Source of the DNA: Paenibacillus sp. FSL H3-0469
Lineage (GTDB): Bacteria > Bacillota > Bacilli > Paenibacillales > Paenibacillaceae
Reading direction: 5' to 3'
Length of the DNA: 64,000 nucleotides
NCBI RefSeq assembly: GCF_038051945.1
Contig: NZ_CP150302.1
Span: 7,068,001 to 7,132,000, forward strand
The notes under the pieces: model-generated
Database searches by the model: none
The model's input: only the letters and a program-made list of their open reading frames with translations
Told to the model about the DNA's origin: nothing
Translations under genes and position numbers: made by a program
In this document: positions 25,600 to 33,658 of the stretch, piece after piece
Layout of the letters: every line of letters starts with the position of its first letter
Numbering within the stretch: the stretch's first letter is position 1

Positions 25600-26532
25600 A
25601 TGAAAGGTTCTCGAAGCTCCAGACTGTATCTGCTTCTGATCATACTGTGTATAATGCTGGCAGGTTGTTCACGGAACTCAGGCGAAGACTCTGAAGGTGC
25701 TCCAGACAAAGTTGAGACGGCACCGCTGCAAAGTCCCGGCGTTCAAAATCTAATTTTTTACAGTGAGGCCCTGGACCGGGAGATGCGGCTTAGTGTCTAT
25801 CTTCCCGCAGGGTACAAGGCTTCTCAGCGTTATCCGGTGCTCTATTTCATCCATGGCTATGGCAGCAAAGAAACAGATATGTGGGGCGGGCTGGAGCTTC
25901 AGCAGAATGCAGACCGACTGATTGAGAACGGTCAAATCGAGCCGCTCATAATCGTTGCTCCCCAGATGGACAACAGCTATGGACTGAATGCTATAGCTAA
26001 TCCGGGTGATCCCACAGCGCTGGGTGGTGAACGGTATGAGGATTATTTGGTCGAGGATGTTGTGAAGTATACTGACACGCATTTCAATACTCTGGCTGAG
26101 CGCGGTTCCCGCTATATTGGCGGCATATCGATGGGCGGTTTTATCAGCCTGCATTCTGCGTTCTTGCATAGCGATGTGTATAGCAGGGTTGGCGGGCATA
26201 GCCCGGCGCTGTTCCTGGATGACTGGTCGGCAGCAGGCGGGGCGAACGGACTGGTCCAGTTCCTGTATCCGACGGAAGCGCTGCGGCAGGAGCGCGATCC
26301 GCTTCTTTTGGCGCAGAATAGGGACTTATCGAACTTGAGTATCTACCTGGACTGCGGAGCAGAGGACAGCTACCGGTTCTATGAAGGCACGGAACGCCTG
26401 TATACCCTGCTTAAGGGGAAGGGCGTGCCGGTGGAATATCACCTCAGGGCAGGTCAGCATGACGGGGACTATTGGAAGAGCCATATGGACGAATATTTGA
26501 AATTCTATGCCGGGAGGACGAAGGAATCATGA
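25600..26532 (+). CDS. Lipoprotein alpha/beta-hydrolase, esterase-D/enterochelin-esterase-like
   Basis: A 310-residue esterase attached to the outer membrane face. The lipobox is LAGC at about residue 22 after a hydrophobic signal. The fold entry is MRLSVYLPAGYKASQRYPVLYFIHGYG, the nucleophile elbow is GGISMGGF (Ser near 183), a candidate acid is in LDCGAEDSY, and the His is in GQHDGDYW. The substrate is probably a carboxylic or acetyl ester. About 40 bp upstream there is a sequence resembling a catabolite-responsive element (TTGTAAGCGCTAAG at 25557-25570), but its right half is poor. It appears monocistronic. Confidence 0.87.
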   Translation: MKGSRSSRLYLLLIILCIMLAGCSRNSGEDSEGAPDKVETAPLQSPGVQNLIFYSEALDREMRLSVYLPAGYKASQRYPVLYFIHGYGSKETDMWGGLELQQNADRLIENGQIEPLIIVAPQMDNSYGLNAIANPGDPTALGGERYEDYLVEDVVKYTDTHFNTLAERGSRYIGGISMGGFISLHSAFLHSDVYSRVGGHSPALFLDDWSAAGGANGLVQFLYPTEALRQERDPLLLAQNRDLSNLSIYLDCGAEDSYRFYEGTERLYTLLKGKGVPVEYHLRAGQHDGDYWKSHMDEYLKFYAGRTKES

Positions 26533-26634
26533 CGCTTACGCATTATAATTTGAATTTGGAAAAGCTGTGTGCTACATATAAGTTGGGCTTACTTAACTAC
26601 GCCTATGAACCAGCCCAAGGGAGATGAAGCCGAA

Positions 26635-27021
26635 GTGGACAAGAATAAAGTTACCTATGAATCGGTTGACCAGTATATTGCGGACTTTGCGCCGGAGGTC
26701 CAGGAGCTTCTGCAGACCTTGCGTAAGGTCATTTCGGAAGCTGCGCCGGAGGCAGTGGAGAAGATCAGCTACCAGATGCCGACCTGGTTCCTGCATAAGA
26801 ATCTGGTGCATTTTGCCGCCTACAAGACGCACATTGGGTTCTACCCGGCACCCAGTGGAATCGAAGCCTTCAAGGAGGAACTGGCGCAGTATAAAGGGGC
26901 CAAAGGGTCGGTACAGTTCCCCATCAAGGAGCCGCTCCCCTATGAGCTCATTGCCAGAATCGTCAAATTCAGAGTGGAAGAGAACAAGCAGGAGGCTGCA
27001 GAGAAGGGGAAGAAGAAGTAG
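26635..27021 (+). CDS. DUF1801 / YdhG-like protein
   Basis: A small protein of about 128 residues. Landmarks are VDQYIADFAPEVQELLQTLRKVISEAAPEAVEKISYQMPTW, FAAYKTHIGFYP and FPIKEPLPYELIARIVKFRV, all typical of DUF1801 (YdhG/Fra-like, structurally frataxin-like). The GTG at 26635 has AAGGGAG 11 bases upstream; ATG 26605 adds ten residues but lacks a ribosome site. Iron-chaperone activity is proposed for some relatives; this one is unproven. Confidence 0.82.
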   Translation: MDKNKVTYESVDQYIADFAPEVQELLQTLRKVISEAAPEAVEKISYQMPTWFLHKNLVHFAAYKTHIGFYPAPSGIEAFKEELAQYKGAKGSVQFPIKEPLPYELIARIVKFRVEENKQEAAEKGKKK

Positions 27022-27071
27022 CAAGTCAGTAGAAGTAATGAAAAGATTAATTTCATTGCAGGAGGTTCGAG

Positions 27072-27266
27072 ATGAGAAACGAAGAATGTTGTCCAGAATG
27101 TGGAGGGACAAAATGGGGGGAGGGCAAGTCGCACGGCGAAGCTAGGGTGTATCCTATGAAAAAGATGCTAACATTAGGATCAGATGTTACTCATGTAATT
27201 TGTATAACGTGTGGATTTATTTTAAAAAGTTTTGTTAAAGAGCCACATAAATTTGAGGATAAATAA
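27072..27266 (+). CDS. Small zinc-ribbon protein
   Basis: A 64-residue protein with two cysteine pairs (CCPECGG near the N-terminus and CITCG near residue 46), consistent with one treble-clef or ribbon zinc site. Strong GCAGGAGG precedes the ATG. Its base composition is more AT-rich than its neighbours, which may mean recent acquisition. I do not recognise a specific family. Confidence 0.65.
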   Translation: MRNEECCPECGGTKWGEGKSHGEARVYPMKKMLTLGSDVTHVICITCGFILKSFVKEPHKFEDK

Positions 27267-27284
27267 AATGAAGATCAGTAAAGA

Positions 27285-27321
27285 GCTGTCCCAAGTAGCC
27301 GTTTGATGGCTTTGGGACAGC
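27285..27321. terminator. Terminator between convergent genes
   Basis: A 10-bp stem GCTGTCCCAA/TTGGGACAGC enclosing a second AGCC/GGCT stem. On the minus strand it runs into TCTTTAC. It serves the zinc-ribbon gene and probably the M3 peptidase gene. Confidence 0.7.
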
Positions 27322-27420
27322 CCCTAATCTTAGTTAGTTGGGGCGTTAGCGGTCAGTAGCTGCATAACCGCAGGTATTACTACCATTAGACTGGAGCAAA
27401 ACAAGCATCAATTTCAGTCC

Positions 27421-29121
27421 CTACAGCGCCTTATCGTCTATGCTGTTCAGCCAGCCCTCAATCTCACCGATGACGGAGCCGATGCAGCCATCCTCGAACG
27501 GGGAGGTTAATCCGGCAAGCTTCACCAGCTCGGTGAAGGAGCGGCTGCCTCCGGCCTGGCAGAGCTTCAGATAATCCGGCCAGGCCGAGGTGAAGTCCTC
27601 GTTCGAGCGTTTCCAGAACTGGAAGGCGCAGAGCTGGGCCAGGGTATAGTCAATATAGTAGAACGGGGAGCGGAAAATATGGGCCTGCTTGTGCCAGAAG
27701 CCGCCTTGTTCCAGATAAGCATTACCGTCATAATCACGGTGCGGCAGATATTTCCGCTCAATGTCCCGCCAAGCCTGCTTGCGTTCCTGCGGCGTAGCTT
27801 CCGGATGCTCGTACACAAAATGCTGGAATTCATCGACAGATACGCCGTAAGGAATGAACTCCAGACTGTCAGCCAAGTGGTTGAAACGGTACTTGTCCGC
27901 CTCCTCCTTGAAGAACAGGTCCATCCATGGCCAGGCGAAGAACTCCATACTCATCGAATGAATCTCAGCGGCTTCGGAGGTTGGGAATGCATATTCAGGG
28001 ACCGCCATATTCCGGCTGGAATACACCTGGAACGCGTGCCCGACCTCATGGGTCAGCACATCGATATCCCCGGCGGTTCCATTGAAGTTGGAGAAAATAA
28101 ACGGAGCACGGTAGTCGCTGAAGAAGGTGCAGTAGCCGCCGAATTCCTTGCCTTTTTTGCTGACCAGATCCATCAGCCCGTTCTCCTGCATGAAGGTGAA
28201 GAATTCACCGGTCTGCGGGGACATCTCCTGGTACATCTTCGCACCATTCGCCACGATCCAGTCCGGGTCTCCCTTAGGGGTCGCGTTGCCGGAATTGAAC
28301 TTAATGCCCTCATCGTAAAATTTCAGTCCGTCCAGCTGAAGGCGTTCGCGCTGGCGCTGCTTCAGCTTCCCCGCAACCGGCACGATATGCTCATGCACCT
28401 GCTTGCGGAAGCCCGCCACCATCTCAGCATTGTAATCGGTACGTCCCATCCGGTCATACCCGAGCTCCACGAAGCTCTTGTACCCCAGCTTGGCAGCGAT
28501 TCCTGCCCGGACCTTCACCAGCTCGTCATAGATCCGGTCGAATTCGGGTTCATGCTCTGCCATGAAGGCATTGCGGGCCTCGAATACACCTTTACGAACT
28601 TCACGGTCCGTGGAAGAATCGAACGGAATCAGCTGTGCCAGCGTGCGTTCTTCGCCCTGGAACATGATTTTGGCGGACGCGATCAATTGGGAATATTCGG
28701 AGGACAGCTTATTCTCCAGCTGCAGATCTTCAATGACTTCAGGGCTGAAGGTGCGCAGTGAGATCTCGGCCAAGCTTAGGAGCTGTGTTCCCCATTCCTG
28801 CTCGAACTCGGCTCTATACTTGGAGTTGACGAGGGCTCTGTAATAATCCGTGATATACTCCTGGATCACCGGTCCGGTCTCGTCCATATAGTCCTGCTCT
28901 GCCTTGTAGAATGCATCCTCCGTATCGATGGAGTGGCGGACACTCACGAGGGTCTCCATCGTATCGAAGCGGCTGCGCAGCTTATTGATTGCTGTCACGG
29001 CAGCCTTTTGCTCCTCCAGATTGCCTGTCTCCAGGTCCTTCAGCAGAGTGGTGAACTCCTGCTTGAATTGAGCCACATCCGGTCGTTCGTATACATATTC
29101 TGAGAATTTCATTTGCTGCAT
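27421..29121 (-). CDS. M3-family oligoendopeptidase
   Basis: A 566-residue cytoplasmic zinc oligopeptidase. The catalytic HExxH is HEVGH (followed by AFQVYSSRN), with a downstream glutamate in SEAAEIHSMSMEFF. The typical substrate-side segments NFNGTAGDIDVLTHE and SPFYYIDYTLAQLCAFQFW are also present. Its length fits the M3 oligoendopeptidase F relatives of about 565 residues. The ATG at 29121 has AAAGGAT 5 bases upstream. It degrades short peptides and is monocistronic. Confidence 0.93.
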   Translation of the reverse strand: MQQMKFSEYVYERPDVAQFKQEFTTLLKDLETGNLEEQKAAVTAINKLRSRFDTMETLVSVRHSIDTEDAFYKAEQDYMDETGPVIQEYITDYYRALVNSKYRAEFEQEWGTQLLSLAEISLRTFSPEVIEDLQLENKLSSEYSQLIASAKIMFQGEERTLAQLIPFDSSTDREVRKGVFEARNAFMAEHEPEFDRIYDELVKVRAGIAAKLGYKSFVELGYDRMGRTDYNAEMVAGFRKQVHEHIVPVAGKLKQRQRERLQLDGLKFYDEGIKFNSGNATPKGDPDWIVANGAKMYQEMSPQTGEFFTFMQENGLMDLVSKKGKEFGGYCTFFSDYRAPFIFSNFNGTAGDIDVLTHEVGHAFQVYSSRNMAVPEYAFPTSEAAEIHSMSMEFFAWPWMDLFFKEEADKYRFNHLADSLEFIPYGVSVDEFQHFVYEHPEATPQERKQAWRDIERKYLPHRDYDGNAYLEQGGFWHKQAHIFRSPFYYIDYTLAQLCAFQFWKRSNEDFTSAWPDYLKLCQAGGSRSFTELVKLAGLTSPFEDGCIGSVIGEIEGWLNSIDDKAL

Positions 29122-29317
29122 CGCATCCTTTCTTTACCATATAGTTTCTATTATATAATCGGTGCGCGCAAAAAACTAATGTTCTTCCGGTAATATTTGA
29201 TTATAGCTAAACGCTATACTCCTGGTACCGCACACATCCGTTGTTGAACCGATATGGAAATTATTTTAGAATAGAGTTAATCTGCACCAATTATTGAATC
29301 CCGGGAGGTGATGACCC

Positions 29318-29374
29318 ATGTTTCGGATGAGTCAGTATGTGAACGGCACGCTCCATGCAAAGCCTGTGGAATAA
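29318..29374 (+). CDS. Possible 18-residue leader peptide ORF
   Basis: ATG with a near-perfect GGGAGGTGATGACCC ribosome site. It encodes MFRMSQYVNGTLHAKPVE and then TAA. The 3' half of the ORF lies inside two mutually exclusive RNA stems (see the next entry), the geometry expected for a regulatory leader peptide. There is no homology evidence. Confidence 0.4.
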   Translation: MFRMSQYVNGTLHAKPVE

Positions 29375-29483
29375 CTAAGGCGAAAGCTTGGCATGGAGCG
29401 GATTTATTCGCCTGAAGTATGTTTTATGTAATACAGTTATTTACACAGGCTTTGCCCTTAAAAGATTAATATATTTTAAGGAG
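29349..29483 (+). promoter_or_regulatory. Structured leader with competing stems upstream of the CD3324-like gene
   Basis: Stem A: CGCTCCATGC (29349-29358) pairs with GCATGGAGCG (29391-29400) and extends after one mismatch. Stem B: GCAAAGCCTGTG (29357-29368) pairs perfectly over 12 bp with CACAGGCTTTGC (29444-29455). A and B share bases 29357-29363, so they exclude each other. A third stem, CCTTAAAA/TTTTAAGG (29456-29463 with 29474-29481), covers part of the AAGGAG ribosome site of the next gene. This resembles an attenuator or translational switch. Confidence 0.5.
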
Positions 29484-29493
29484 CGAGCCAGAT

Positions 29494-29769
29494 ATGCAAT
29501 GTGTAAATGCAGCAAAGCTGTTGCCAGACCACCTGCTGAAGGAGATTCAGCAATATATTCAAGGGGAAGCCCTGTATATCCCGACCTGCAAGAGCAAACG
29601 CAAAAAATGGGGCGAAAGCTCAGGGGCAGCCGATTACTATAAAGTCCGCAATGCTGAGATCCGTAGCCGCTTCCAAGAAGGTGCAGAGTTGGACCAATTG
29701 TGTGAGCAATACGGGTTATCGATAGATAGCATCCGCAAAATCGTATATTCCAGGAACCCGCAGAGCTGA
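29494..29769 (+). CDS. CD3324-family small HTH protein
   Basis: A 91-residue protein. Its N-terminal half (NAAKLLPDHLLKEIQQYIQGEALYIP) is the typical CD3324-family opening. A basic linker (KSKRKKWGE) follows, then a helix-turn-helix-like C-terminal half (RNAEIRSRFQEGAELDQLCEQYGLSIDSIRKIVYS), reminiscent of Mor-type regulators. AAGGAG lies 10 bases before the ATG. It is probably a DNA-binding regulator of unknown targets. Its own mRNA leader is unusually structured, and a clean terminator follows. Confidence 0.8.
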   Translation: MQCVNAAKLLPDHLLKEIQQYIQGEALYIPTCKSKRKKWGESSGAADYYKVRNAEIRSRFQEGAELDQLCEQYGLSIDSIRKIVYSRNPQS

Positions 29770-29783
29770 TCTGCGGGTTTTTC
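29755..29783 (+). terminator. Terminator of the CD3324-like gene
   Basis: A perfect 10-bp stem AACCCGCAGA/TCTGCGGGTT with a 5-base loop, then TTTT. It overlaps the last codons of the gene. Confidence 0.9.
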
Positions 29784-29914
29784 AGGCTTGGGGAGGCGGG
29801 GCTGACTTGACCGGGAAAAGGGCCGAGCGAAGGCTGCGGATGGTCAAGTGTGCATGGGTAATAGAAAGCGTGTGATCAAGGGCATCCGCTAAACTGCTAT
29901 GGCCAAGTGTTCTA

Positions 29915-30091
29915 AGCGGCTGCGGACTGAGATTCCGCTATTGTGGATTTACAGCGCCATAGTGACTTTTGGCGGACTGACAATCCGCTATTGCTGCACA
30001 AATAGGCTGTTTGGGTGACTTCTAGGGCGGATAGCGGAATCTCTGTCCGCGAAGCGCAGAAAAACCTTATTTTTAGCAAAATAGGCGCTTC
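29915..30091. repeat. Intergenic repeat, GCGGACTGA type, 50-bp pitch
   Basis: GCGGACTGAGATTCCGCTATTG begins at 29922, and a copy (GCGGACTGACAATCCGC) begins at 29972, 50 bp apart. An inverted copy with one mismatch lies at 30031-30050. Each core is a GCGGA-7-TCCGC palindrome. GAAGCGC/GCGCTTC at 30051-30091 closes the block. There is no gene in the 390 bp between the CD3324-like terminator and the frameshifted regulator. Confidence 0.7.
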
Positions 30092-30158
30092 TCAGTCCAC
30101 GCCGGCAGACTCGTCCACCAAAAGCGGGGGGAGTCAAGATTAGCGGTTCTCACCAAAG

Positions 30159-30807
30159 TTAGCCCCGGAGCTTATAGGTGCGAATCCGCGTAGAACCACT
30201 CGCCACCTCCAGGATTTGCAGCTCAACGAGATGATGAAGAATGCGCCTCGCTTGACGGTCACATACCCTTAGGTGCGCGGCCAGCTCCAGTGGAGTCAGC
30301 GGGCGCAGAACGCGCCGGGCCAGGCGGACCGTTTCCGCCTCCAGCCAGGATAAGGATGCGGTTACATCAGTAGCAGCGAATCTGCCAATGAACGCAAGCA
30401 CGAGCTGCTGGCAGAGCTGAGGCTCTTCTGTAATAGACGGATAGGCGATGGGCAAAAAAGTCCAGCCGTCCAGCGCTAATAGACAATGCCGTCGGCATAA
30501 GTCTTTGAACCGCCCTGACATCAAGATCCCGTGCATGCGGACCAAAGCCTTGAATCTCAATGCCGCCCTTAGCACCGCCTGGCATATACGCCAGATCTAA
30601 GTAACGGTAACCGTTGTTGAAATCACGGACCTCCCACTCCGCATACAGAGACTTGAAATTGCCGACAGCGGGAAACCAGATGGAGCGCAGAAACTCTATG
30701 GTCCCGTGCCCCAACCCCTTATTAAGAAACTCCAATCTTATTGAACTTGTCTCCGCATGAATTTGTTCCTGAAGCCATTCCTCATATTGCTGCTCGAATC
30801 TCGACAA
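30159..30807 (-). pseudogene. Frameshifted regulator-like gene (nuclease-fold domain plus C-terminal HTH)
   Basis: Two overlapping minus-strand frames form one protein if a single G is removed from the GGG at about 30523-30525. The upstream frame then runs from ...GPHARDLDVR directly into RFKDLCRRHCLLALDGWTF of the downstream frame. The N-terminal part (LDLAYMPGGAKGGIEIQGFGPHARD) looks like a restriction-endonuclease-like fold with acidic residues. The C-terminal part (LTPLELAAHLRVCDRQARRILHHLVELQIL) is a winged-helix-like DNA-binding domain. A TTG at 30807 preceded by AAAGGGGAAGCTTCA is the best start. It could be a true pseudogene, a programmed shift or a sequencing error. Confidence 0.65.
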
Positions 30808-31123
30808 TGAAGCTTCCCCTTTACAGTAGATTGGCCGTGAATCTGCAGTGAATCCGAAGCCGAACACAAGAAAAGCCGCCCCGATACAACGTATCCAGAG
30901 TCAGCTCCAGATAAACGTTCTATTGAGACGGCGTGTTCTTCACGGCCTATACCGGTATTATATCGTATTTCCCTTTATAACCGTTACCTTATATTGCAGA
31001 AGAGCCAACGAAGGAGTTGGACTTGGTTGCACCTTGTTGGATTTGGTTGGATTTGGTTGGACCAGCTTGAACCTGCCAAACCTGCAGCTTGAACCCGCTA
31101 GAGTGCAGCTTGCGCAAAGGCCA

Positions 31124-31152
31124 TTGTATAAGTCATTTTACAAAAATATACT
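31124..31152 (+). promoter_or_regulatory. Promoter of the LytTR/DUF3021 pair
   Basis: TTGTAT (31124-31129) and TATACT (31147-31152) with a 17-bp spacer. The start would be near 31159, 15 bp before the AGGAGG of the LytTR gene. The upstream 31030-31060 stretch is a short TTGGATTTGG repeat. Confidence 0.7.
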
Positions 31153-31187
31153 GTAGCTGTAGGGAGAGAAGGCAGGAGGCGGTGGCG

Positions 31188-31625
31188 GTGAAAATCACGA
31201 TTGAGCAGGTTCCGGAGGGCGGTGAGCCTGAAATTATTCTCAGGTGCAATGACCCGGATGAAGGCTTGCTGGCGCTGATCTACTCGGTGAACGCAGGCGC
31301 AAGGAAGCTGATCGGTATGACCGGGCTACAGATGCACATCATCCATCCGCGTGACGTCTATTATTTCGAGGCGGTAGATCATAAGGTGTTCATCTACTGC
31401 CAGGAGAAGGTGTATGAGTCGAGGCTGAAGCTGTATGAGCTGGAGACGGAGTATGAGTCTGGTGATTTTTTCAGGGCCTCCAAATCCAGTATCCTGAATG
31501 TGGCGAAGATTGAGTCGCTCCGTCCGGTGCTCTACGGAAGATACGAAGCGCTGCTGCACAACGGTGAGAAGGTCTACATCTCCAGACAATATGTCCCGGT
31601 GCTGAAACGGAAGTTAGGGTTATAG
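31188..31625 (+). CDS. LytTR-domain DNA-binding regulator
   Basis: A 145-residue protein without a receiver domain. The C-terminal hundred residues are a LytTR domain: IHPRDVYYFEAVDHKVFIYCQEKVYESRLKLYELE, FFRASKSSILNVAKIESLRP and NGEKVYISRQYVPVLKRKLG. GTG 31188 has AGGAGG 8 bases upstream. A four-pass DUF3021 membrane protein follows 34 bp downstream. Such pairs are common in Firmicutes, where the membrane partner is thought to modulate the regulator, and they often autoregulate. Confidence 0.88.
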   Translation: MKITIEQVPEGGEPEIILRCNDPDEGLLALIYSVNAGARKLIGMTGLQMHIIHPRDVYYFEAVDHKVFIYCQEKVYESRLKLYELETEYESGDFFRASKSSILNVAKIESLRPVLYGRYEALLHNGEKVYISRQYVPVLKRKLGL

Positions 31626-31659
31626 CTGCGTCATCAAGACTCAAATAGGAGGAAAGCTC

Positions 31660-32115
31660 ATGATTACAACCAGAAAGTATGTATCTTTGTTCGTGAAGGA
31701 TCTGCTGGTGGCTTGCGGGGGGCTGATGGTGCTTGCAGCGGTTGTGCTGGCTCTGAATGCTACGGAGATGATCCGGGGCTCGCTGCTGGTGCAGCTGTTC
31801 CTGGGGGCGGCGGCTTTTACCTGCTTCCGGTATGCGCTGGTGAATACGTATGAAGTAGATCCCAAAGTGCAGACGATCAGCTTCTACCTCTGCTTCATCC
31901 TGGCCGATGTGCTGGTCATTCTCTGGCTGTGGCTGTTCGCGGACGGCCCGCTGATGGATAAGGGAGTGCTGGTGCCGTTCGTCATCGTTATTCTGGTGGT
32001 CAAAAGTATGGTGTACGCGATGATGCACATCGACGGGAAACGGGAAGCCAGGCAGCTTAATCAGAAGCTGAATGAGTATAAGCAGGGCGGAGATCAAACC
32101 AACGAAGAGCTTTAG
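31660..32115 (+). CDS. DUF3021 membrane protein
   Basis: A 151-residue protein with four membrane helices (about 13-35, 48-66, 78-98 and 108-128) and a charged cytoplasmic tail (HIDGKREARQLNQKLNEYKQ). GGAGGAAAGCTC precedes the ATG. It is encoded right after a LytTR regulator, the usual neighbour of DUF3021. It probably controls, or is controlled by, that regulator. Confidence 0.85.
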   Translation: MITTRKYVSLFVKDLLVACGGLMVLAAVVLALNATEMIRGSLLVQLFLGAAAFTCFRYALVNTYEVDPKVQTISFYLCFILADVLVILWLWLFADGPLMDKGVLVPFVIVILVVKSMVYAMMHIDGKREARQLNQKLNEYKQGGDQTNEEL

Positions 32116-32139
32116 GAAGCACTGGAGCCAGGGAGCATG

Positions 32140-32178
32140 AAAGCCATCTTGGAGGGGAAGCGGCCCGGGTGGCTTTTT
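32140..32178 (+). terminator. Terminator of the LytTR/DUF3021 operon
   Basis: AAAGCCA/TGGCTTT stem with a 23-base loop, followed by TTTTT. A short GAGCATGAGTAT direct repeat follows at 32179-32212. Confidence 0.6.
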
Positions 32179-32295
32179 GAGCATGAGTATGAGCATGAGT
32201 ATGAGTATGAGAAAACCTAGGAATTTCTGTTACCTTTTGCTGAGTGAACCGTAATAAGCCAAATGCTATACATAATCTTCCATGGAGATGATCTT

Positions 32296-33603
32296 ATGCT
32301 GCTTCACAAGGTATCCCTGACAGAAATGATGAGCCGGATTCAAGAGCCCGGATATTCACCTGAAACTGTGCTTGACCCGTACTTGGAGCGTTACAGACAG
32401 CTTGAGCCGCATATCCATGCGTTTGTCCCTGAGGATGGGATTGAAGGGCGTCTGGATTCGGAAAAAGCTTTGCTGCAAAGGATTTACAGCGCAGATGAAC
32501 GAAAACCGGCCCTATTCGGCATTCCTGTAGCCATTAAGGACCTGCTCCACGTGGACGGCTTGCCGACCCGGGCGGGATCGCAGCTATCCGCTGAGCGGTT
32601 AACCGGCGCCCAGGGGTCTCTGGTTACCAAGCTGCGTGCCCTCGGGGCCGTGATTGCAGGCAAGACGGTGACCGAGGAATTTGCTTACAACGGACCGATT
32701 GCAACGCGTAACCCGCATAACACCGCACATACTCCCGGCGGGTCCAGTGCAGGCTCCGCCGCAGCGGTGGCTGCAGGGCTCTGTCCGCTGGCTGTGGGCA
32801 CACAGACGCTGCGTTCGGTGATCGCTCCGGCGTCCTTTTGCGGGGTGGTCGGGTTCAAGCCCAGCTATGACCGGGTTCCGCTGGATGGGGTGCTGCTGTT
32901 CTCGCCGTCTTTTGACACGGTAGGGTTCTTCACGCAGAATTTGCCTGATATGGAGGCAGCGGCGGCCTTGCTTGTCCCAAGTTGGCAGAACCGCTCTGCC
33001 GAAGTCTCCCGCAAGCCGGTTCTGGGTATCCCTAAGGGAGTCTATATGGAGCTGATGAGCGCAGAAGTCAAAGGGGTGTTCCAGGCTCAGATCTCAGGGC
33101 TTGAACAGCTTGGATATGAAGTCCGTTACGTCCAAATGCCGTGGGAGGATGAACTCATCTACGGAAATGCCATGCTGCGTTTCATTGAGGGGGAGCTGGC
33201 ACGGGAGCATGAAGATAGATTCGCGGAACATAGAGTAGAATACGGCGTTCCCGTGCAGGAAGCGATCCTTAGAGGACAGCAGATTCCGGAGGAGGAGCTG
33301 GAGCAGTACCGCACCCGGCAACGGGAGCTGCGGCGTGATCTGATGGAGCTTATGGAGCAGGAGGGGATCGACCTGTGGGTCTCTCCGGCCCAAGGGGGGA
33401 CTGCGCCGAAGATCGAGGAGCGGAATACGGGCTGGGCTGGGATGCCTGCGGTCTGGGGGTTCGCGGGAGTGCCTACGGTCAGTCTGCCTGCGGCAACGCT
33501 TGAAGGCCTGCCGCTCGGCTTCCAGTGCATAGGAAGATATGGAGAAGACGAGCTGCTGTTAGCCTGGGCGCGCCAGCTATGGCCGCAGCTGGCTGAGGAG
33601 TAA
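32296..33603 (+). CDS. Amidase-signature-family hydrolase
   Basis: A 435-residue amidase. The catalytic Lys is in GIPVAIKDLLHVDG, and the cis-Ser is in TPGGSSAGSAAAVAAG. The expected nucleophile Ser lies in GTQTLRSVIAPASFCGVVGFKP. In almost all members the latter reads T-G-G-S or T-A-G-S, the glycines shaping the oxyanion hole. Here it is T-L-R-S, so activity or specificity may be altered. ATG 32296 follows GGAGATGATCTT. It is monocistronic, and the substrate is unknown. A GatA subunit is unlikely because gatB and gatC are absent nearby. Confidence 0.87.
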   Translation: MLLHKVSLTEMMSRIQEPGYSPETVLDPYLERYRQLEPHIHAFVPEDGIEGRLDSEKALLQRIYSADERKPALFGIPVAIKDLLHVDGLPTRAGSQLSAERLTGAQGSLVTKLRALGAVIAGKTVTEEFAYNGPIATRNPHNTAHTPGGSSAGSAAAVAAGLCPLAVGTQTLRSVIAPASFCGVVGFKPSYDRVPLDGVLLFSPSFDTVGFFTQNLPDMEAAAALLVPSWQNRSAEVSRKPVLGIPKGVYMELMSAEVKGVFQAQISGLEQLGYEVRYVQMPWEDELIYGNAMLRFIEGELAREHEDRFAEHRVEYGVPVQEAILRGQQIPEEELEQYRTRQRELRRDLMELMEQEGIDLWVSPAQGGTAPKIEERNTGWAGMPAVWGFAGVPTVSLPAATLEGLPLGFQCIGRYGEDELLLAWARQLWPQLAEE

Positions 33604-33631
33604 CCGCTCCCCGTGAAATAAGGAGCGGTTA
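33601..33631. terminator. Hairpin between convergent amidase and subtilase genes
   Basis: A perfect 10-bp stem TAACCGCTCC/GGAGCGGTTA starting at the amidase stop codon, with no immediate T run. It is probably a convergent terminator. Confidence 0.6.
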
Positions 33632-33658
33632 CCAGGCGGGATATTTTGTTTTGGGGAG

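Noticed and set aside
27679-28761. Plus-strand ORF of 360 codons
   Set aside because: It is antisense to the M3 peptidase, whose HEVGH motif and flanks are unambiguous.
29122-29493. Known riboswitch or T-box in the CD3324-like leader
   Set aside because: No T-box sequence (TGGNACCGCG) or recognisable riboswitch core is present; only the competing stems and the short ORF can be supported.
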